Positions 5,285 to 8,513 of a stretch of 8,513 nt of DNA are shown piece by piece. Both the position numbers and the translations under genes were made by a program. Position 1 is the first letter of the stretch. Each line of letters opens with the position of its first letter. The notes beneath the pieces were generated by a model. That model ran no database searches. It saw only the letters and a program-made list of their open reading frames with translations, and was not told the DNA's origin. The DNA is from JAUVHV01 sp964523875 (lineage in GTDB: Bacteria; Omnitrophota; Gorgyraeia; JABMRG01). The stretch covers positions 1 to 8,513 of the forward strand of contig CAZGAS010000047.1 of NCBI GenBank assembly GCA_964523875.1, given 5' to 3'.

Positions 5285-6227
5285 ACGAAGTGCGCTAATT
5301 GTAATCATTCTTTTGGTAATAGGTTTTTTCATTTATACCCATTTTTTTGGTAATAAAGACAATGGCCCGGGTAAGATAGAGTTGATACAGCCTATTAGGG
5401 CAGATGTGTTGGTGACAATCGCTACAACAGGAGTGGTTGAACCCCAAAACAGGCTGGAGATTAAGCCCTCCATCGGCGGCCGCATAGATAATGTTTTAGT
5501 ATCAGAAGGAGATTTTGTTAAAAAGGGTGAGGCATTAGCATGGATGAGTTCTACAGAAAGAGCGGCTCTTATTGATGCGGCCCGTTCTCAGGGTGAAGAT
5601 GTCCTGAAATACTGGCAGGAGGCTTATAAGCAGAGCCCTATAATCTCTCCTATAGACGGTGAGGTTATAGTTCGTTCTGTTGAGCCCGGGCAAACCGTTA
5701 CAACCGCTGACGCGGTATTGGTCTTGTCCAACCGCCTGATGATAAATGCCCAGTTTGATGAGACTGATATAGGAAAGGTCAAGAAAGGCCAGACAGCGCT
5801 AATAACACTAGATGCCTATCCCGATGTTAAATTAGAAGGCATAGTTGACCATATCGCGTATGAATCCGAGGTTGTAAGCAATGTTACTATCTACGCTGTG
5901 GATATTCTTCCAAAAAAAATTCCGGAAATATTACGTTCGGGAATGAGTGTTAGTGTAGAGGTAATCGAGAAAATGATAAAAAATGCTATAACAGTCTCTT
6001 CCGATGCTGTTAATTATGATAACGGGGATACATTTGTTTTTGTATCCAACGGATCAGGAAAAAGCCAAAGACGCGATGTTGTTGTGGGATTGAATAATGG
6101 TGAAAGTATCGAGATAGTTTCAGGCCTTTCATTAGACGATAAAGTAATAACCGGAGGCGATGCCTTACTTCCTAAAAAGAAGAGTATGGGCAACAACCCC
6201 TTTATGCCGAGCCGGAAAAAGAAATGA
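5268..6227 (+). CDS. Periplasmic adaptor (membrane fusion protein), MacA/HlyD type with a short hairpin
   Basis: This 319-residue adaptor would bridge the MacB-type transporter and the outer-membrane channel. Residues 8-26 form one N-terminal transmembrane anchor. The split biotinyl-lipoyl domain is clear: IKPSIGGRIDNVLVSEGDFVKKGEAL (about 65-90; key glycines 70, 71, 81 and 87) and SPIDGEVIVRSVEPGQTV (127-144). A beta-barrel domain (about 158-235) and a membrane-proximal domain (240-300) follow, with a Lys-rich tail. The alpha-hairpin between the lipoyl halves is only about 28 residues (95-122), against a far longer coiled coil in E. coli MacA. The start overlaps the upstream gene by 17 bases. 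A G-rich AGGGGGG at 5251-5257 may serve as ribosome site. The stop overlaps macB as ATGA. Confidence 0.9.
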   Translation: MIRNNRRSALIVIILLVIGFFIYTHFFGNKDNGPGKIELIQPIRADVLVTIATTGVVEPQNRLEIKPSIGGRIDNVLVSEGDFVKKGEALAWMSSTERAALIDAARSQGEDVLKYWQEAYKQSPIISPIDGEVIVRSVEPGQTVTTADAVLVLSNRLMINAQFDETDIGKVKKGQTALITLDAYPDVKLEGIVDHIAYESEVVSNVTIYAVDILPKKIPEILRSGMSVSVEVIEKMIKNAITVSSDAVNYDNGDTFVFVSNGSGKSQRRDVVVGLNNGESIEIVSGLSLDDKVITGGDALLPKKKSMGNNPFMPSRKKK

Positions 6228-8185
6228 TAGAGATTAAAGATTTAAACAAGACTTATGGTAAAATCGCGACAGCGGTTCTGGCTGTAAAGGATGTATCACT
6301 TACTATTAAACAGGGCGAATTTATCGCTGTTATGGGAGCGTCTGGTTCTGGAAAATCCACCCTTTTGCATATAATGGGCCTGTTAGACAGGCCCGATTCC
6401 GGATCATACAAGATTTTTGGTAAAGAGGTCTCTAACCTATCCAATGATAGTCTTGCTAACCTGCGTAATAAATTAATCGGTTTTGTCTTCCAACAGTTTC
6501 ATTTATTGTCACGAACAAGCGCGCGGGAGAATGTGGAACTGCCTCTTATATATTCCGGAAGAGACGCTAACGCGGAAAACGTACTTGATAAGCTTAGTTC
6601 TGTTGGTTTATCAAAGAGAGTTGAGCACCTGCCCAATGAGCTTTCCGGGGGAGAACAGCAGAGGGTAGCCATAGCCCGGGCGTTAGTCAATGAGCCTATG
6701 GTAATCCTCGCTGATGAACCTACGGGAAACCTGGATACCAAGAGTGAAGAAGAGATAATAAAGATATTTAATGATTTAAATGATTCCGGAAAGACGGTTA
6801 TACTCGTTACCCATGATAATGAAGTCGCGAAGCACGCGAAAAGAATTATAACTATGCGTGACGGGAAGATTATATCAGATAAAGAGCAGGGCCCGCATAA
6901 AGAAGTCATAGAAGACGACAAAGCCATTAACGCGATACTCAAGGAGAAGCCTCATTCCTATTTTGATATAACAGAGTTAGCCGGCCACATACGGCAGTCA
7001 TATAGGGCTATTACTTCTAATAAAGTACGTTCATTCCTCTCAATGCTCGGTATCCTTTTCGGGGTAGCCGCTGTTATAGCTATGCTCGCCCTGGGGCAGG
7101 GGGCCACGCGGTCCATGGAGGAGAGGTTAAAGACATTAGGTTCTAATCTTCTATCTATACGAGGGGGCTCGGCTAAAGTAAGAGGCGTCGCCAAGGGTAG
7201 CGGCTCTGTTACCAGGTTTACTTTAAGCGATGTTAGCGCTATAGAGAGTTTAAAGCCTTTGGTTAAAAAGGTAAGTGGCCAGGTAAGCGGCAGCGGCCAA
7301 CTTGTCTACAAGAGCGAGAATTGGAGTACAAATGTTCAAGGCGTTGGATATGATTACGGTACAATGCGCGCTACTGTACCGGAGATAGGCAGGTGGTTTA
7401 CTAAGAATGAGATCAAAAAGCGGGAAAAAGTAGCTGTTGTAGGTTACACTGTAGTAGATAAGCTATTTGGAGACAAAAACCCTGTTGGAGAGATGATAAA
7501 GATAAACCGCCTCAATTTCAGGATAGTAGGCGTCGCTCCGGAAAAGGGCGCAGGCGGGTGGCGGGACCAGGATGACGTTGTCTATATCCCCCTTACAACA
7601 GCGATGTACAGGGTATTTGGCAAGGATTATCTTGACAGTATTTACGCTGAAATAAGCGATGTAGGTTCAACAGCAGAGGCACAAGACAGGATAAAGCAGC
7701 TTATTATAAAGAGGCACCGTATTTATAGTGATGATGAGGATTCATTTTACATAAGAGATATGAGCGAGATACAGGATATGCTTACAAGCACAACTAAAAC
7801 CATGAGCCTTTTGTTAGGATGTATAGCCGCAATATCTTTGCTAGTCGGCGGTATAGGTATAATGAATATAATGCTTGTATCTGTCACAGAACGTACACGC
7901 GAAATTGGCTTAAGAAAAGCAATAGGCGCGCGCGGAAAAGATATAATGGCGCAGTTTCTTATTGAGGCTATTATAATGACATTAAGCGGTGGTTTTATTG
8001 GCATTGTTGTTGGTGTACTAGTCGCTGTAATATTGTCATTATTGGCTGGTTGGGCAACTAAGGTTACAGGTTCAAGTATTGTTTTAGCAACAGGATTTTC
8101 AATCGCGGTGGGTATATTCTTTGGCCTCTGGCCCGCAAAGAAGGCGTCCGAGCTTAACCCCATAGAGGCATTGAGATATGAATAA
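6224..8185 (+). CDS. macB: MacB-type ABC transporter: ATPase fused to a permease
   Basis: This 653-residue inner-membrane protein works as a dimer and drives periplasmic export mechanically with ATP hydrolysis; family substrates include macrolides, peptides and lipoproteins. The N-terminal ATPase (about 1-222) has Walker A GASGSGKST (38-46), Q-loop Gln90, signature LSGGEQQ (140-146), Walker B VILADEP (160-166) with catalytic Glu165, and H-loop His197. A linker leads to TM1 (about 270-292), a large periplasmic domain (about 295-522), and TM2-TM4 (about 524-552, 578-607 and 616-637). The coupling-helix segment TREIGLRKAIGAR (558-570) is typical. Length matches E. coli MacB (648). ATGA overlap with the adaptor gene implies coupled translation. 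All motifs are intact. The symbol reflects family and architecture, not a demonstrated macrolide role. Confidence 0.93.
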   Translation: MIEIKDLNKTYGKIATAVLAVKDVSLTIKQGEFIAVMGASGSGKSTLLHIMGLLDRPDSGSYKIFGKEVSNLSNDSLANLRNKLIGFVFQQFHLLSRTSARENVELPLIYSGRDANAENVLDKLSSVGLSKRVEHLPNELSGGEQQRVAIARALVNEPMVILADEPTGNLDTKSEEEIIKIFNDLNDSGKTVILVTHDNEVAKHAKRIITMRDGKIISDKEQGPHKEVIEDDKAINAILKEKPHSYFDITELAGHIRQSYRAITSNKVRSFLSMLGILFGVAAVIAMLALGQGATRSMEERLKTLGSNLLSIRGGSAKVRGVAKGSGSVTRFTLSDVSAIESLKPLVKKVSGQVSGSGQLVYKSENWSTNVQGVGYDYGTMRATVPEIGRWFTKNEIKKREKVAVVGYTVVDKLFGDKNPVGEMIKINRLNFRIVGVAPEKGAGGWRDQDDVVYIPLTTAMYRVFGKDYLDSIYAEISDVGSTAEAQDRIKQLIIKRHRIYSDDEDSFYIRDMSEIQDMLTSTTKTMSLLLGCIAAISLLVGGIGIMNIMLVSVTERTREIGLRKAIGARGKDIMAQFLIEAIIMTLSGGFIGIVVGVLVAVILSLLAGWATKVTGSSIVLATGFSIAVGIFFGLWPAKKASELNPIEALRYE

Positions 8186-8207
8186 ATAGGGACATTAAAT
8201 AGGGACA
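8183..8207. repeat. 12-base direct repeat starting on the macB stop codon
   Basis: TAAATAGGGACA occurs at 8183-8194 and again at 8196-8207 with one base between. The first copy supplies the macB stop codon TAA. The GGGACA core also appears in the repeat tail at 3203-3208, so both clusters may belong to one dispersed family. Confidence 0.6.
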
Positions 8208-8296
8208 GGTTAGACTCAAGTTACTAATGCAACACTGATTTCGGGTACAATGTGTTAATATACCAGAAGAAAAGGAGTTGCGCATGTCGTCTCTCA

Positions 8297-8461
8297 ATGG
8301 CTATCTTTGTAGGCGGCGTCTCAGCGCTTGCCCCGGGAAGGACAAGTACAACAGCTAGTGTTGCCTTCAGGGCGCTTTTAGCAGTTACTCTGGCATGTCT
8401 TCTGACCGCGTGTGCGGCAGGAACATTCTTTACTGATGGATCAATACTGTTTTCTAACTAA
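8297..8461 (+). CDS. Possible small lipoprotein, doubtful
   Basis: From ATG 8297 a 54-residue frame reads to a double stop (TAATAA). It holds a hydrophobic stretch ending in a lipobox-like LTAC (LLAVTLACLLTAC), after which about 16 residues remain, so the mature part would be tiny. The same frame is open from GTG 8252, giving 69 residues. The only good ribosome site, AAAGGAG at 8271-8277, is spaced for ATG 8284, which is in another frame and stops after 24 codons at 8356-8358. A frameshift between about 8300 and 8355 would join that start to the lipobox frame. A TACAAT at 8246-8251 could be a -10 box, though no good -35 precedes it. The stretch is clearly more GC-rich than its flanks. I do not recognise the product. 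It could be a remnant of a longer lipoprotein gene or not a gene. Confidence 0.35.
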   Translation: MAIFVGGVSALAPGRTSTTASVAFRALLAVTLACLLTACAAGTFFTDGSILFSN

Positions 8462-8470
8462 TAACTGAAT

Positions 8471-8513
8471 ATGAATATAATAAAATTAAATAATCTGAAA
8501 GAATTTGAATCCG
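8471..8513 (+). CDS. Possible 5' end of the next gene, cut by the window edge
   Basis: ATG 8471 opens a frame of 14 codons (MNIIKLNNLKEFES) that is still open at the last base. The surrounding DNA is very A+T-rich and no Shine-Dalgarno sequence precedes it. It is too short to identify and could be chance. It is listed because the frame leaves the window without a stop. Confidence 0.25.
   Translation, partial: MNIIKLNNLKEFES

Noticed and set aside
6483..6668. A 61-residue frame on the + strand inside the ATPase of macB
   Set aside because: It overlaps intact Walker and signature regions in another frame and has no independent support.
7747..8163. A 138-residue open frame on the - strand
   Set aside because: It mirrors the transmembrane region of macB. 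Apparent hydrophobicity on the opposite strand is a common by-product of coding for membrane helices.
1..8513. TTTGAATC occurs at both ends of the window (1-8 and 8504-8511), suggesting a terminal repeat or circular contig
   Set aside because: Eight bases in A+T-rich DNA is easily chance, and the window edges are arbitrary.

Overview
The window carries eight confident protein genes plus two doubtful small reading frames, all on the + strand. It looks like chromosomal DNA from a Gram-negative (diderm) bacterium, because it encodes an outer-membrane efflux factor together with a periplasmic adaptor. Frequent ATA and AGG codons, moderate GC with A+T-rich gaps, and short GGGACA-type intergenic repeats remind me of uncultivated lineages such as Omnitrophota. 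That placement is an impression and not a result. I saw no tRNA, rRNA, CRISPR array, transposase or phage gene.

Region 1 (1-2314): a good sigma70-type promoter leads into a PurF-like amidophosphoribosyltransferase paralogue, followed 36 bases later by a PlsC-type 1-acylglycerol-3-phosphate acyltransferase. The PurF-like protein keeps its PRPP-binding half and all four iron-sulfur cysteines. The residues that make its N-terminal glutaminase domain work appear to be replaced, including the catalytic Cys1, which is Ser.

Region 2 (2315-3260): a gap with two inverted repeats, then a short J-domain co-chaperone with one DnaJ-type C-terminal beta domain, then a gap with a tandem and palindromic GGGGAATTAA repeat.

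Region 3 (3261-8185): five tightly spaced genes that could be one transcript. The first two are a fluoride channel (CrcB/FluC) and a DUF190 protein. The other three are a complete MacAB-TolC-like tripartite export system: outer-membrane factor, membrane-fusion adaptor and MacB-type ABC permease-ATPase. The adaptor starts inside the end of the outer-membrane factor gene, and the adaptor and MacB genes overlap by ATGA. The adaptor has an unusually short alpha-hairpin.

Region 4 (8186-8513): a 12-base direct repeat starts on the macB stop codon. It is followed by a locally GC-rich stretch that may encode a tiny lipoprotein, then a very A+T-rich end where another frame opens and runs off the window.

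Most of the window is ordinary housekeeping and transport. The items most worth a second look are the glutaminase-dead PurF paralogue, the short-hairpin adaptor, the paired inverted repeats before the J-domain gene, and the two GGGACA-containing repeat clusters.
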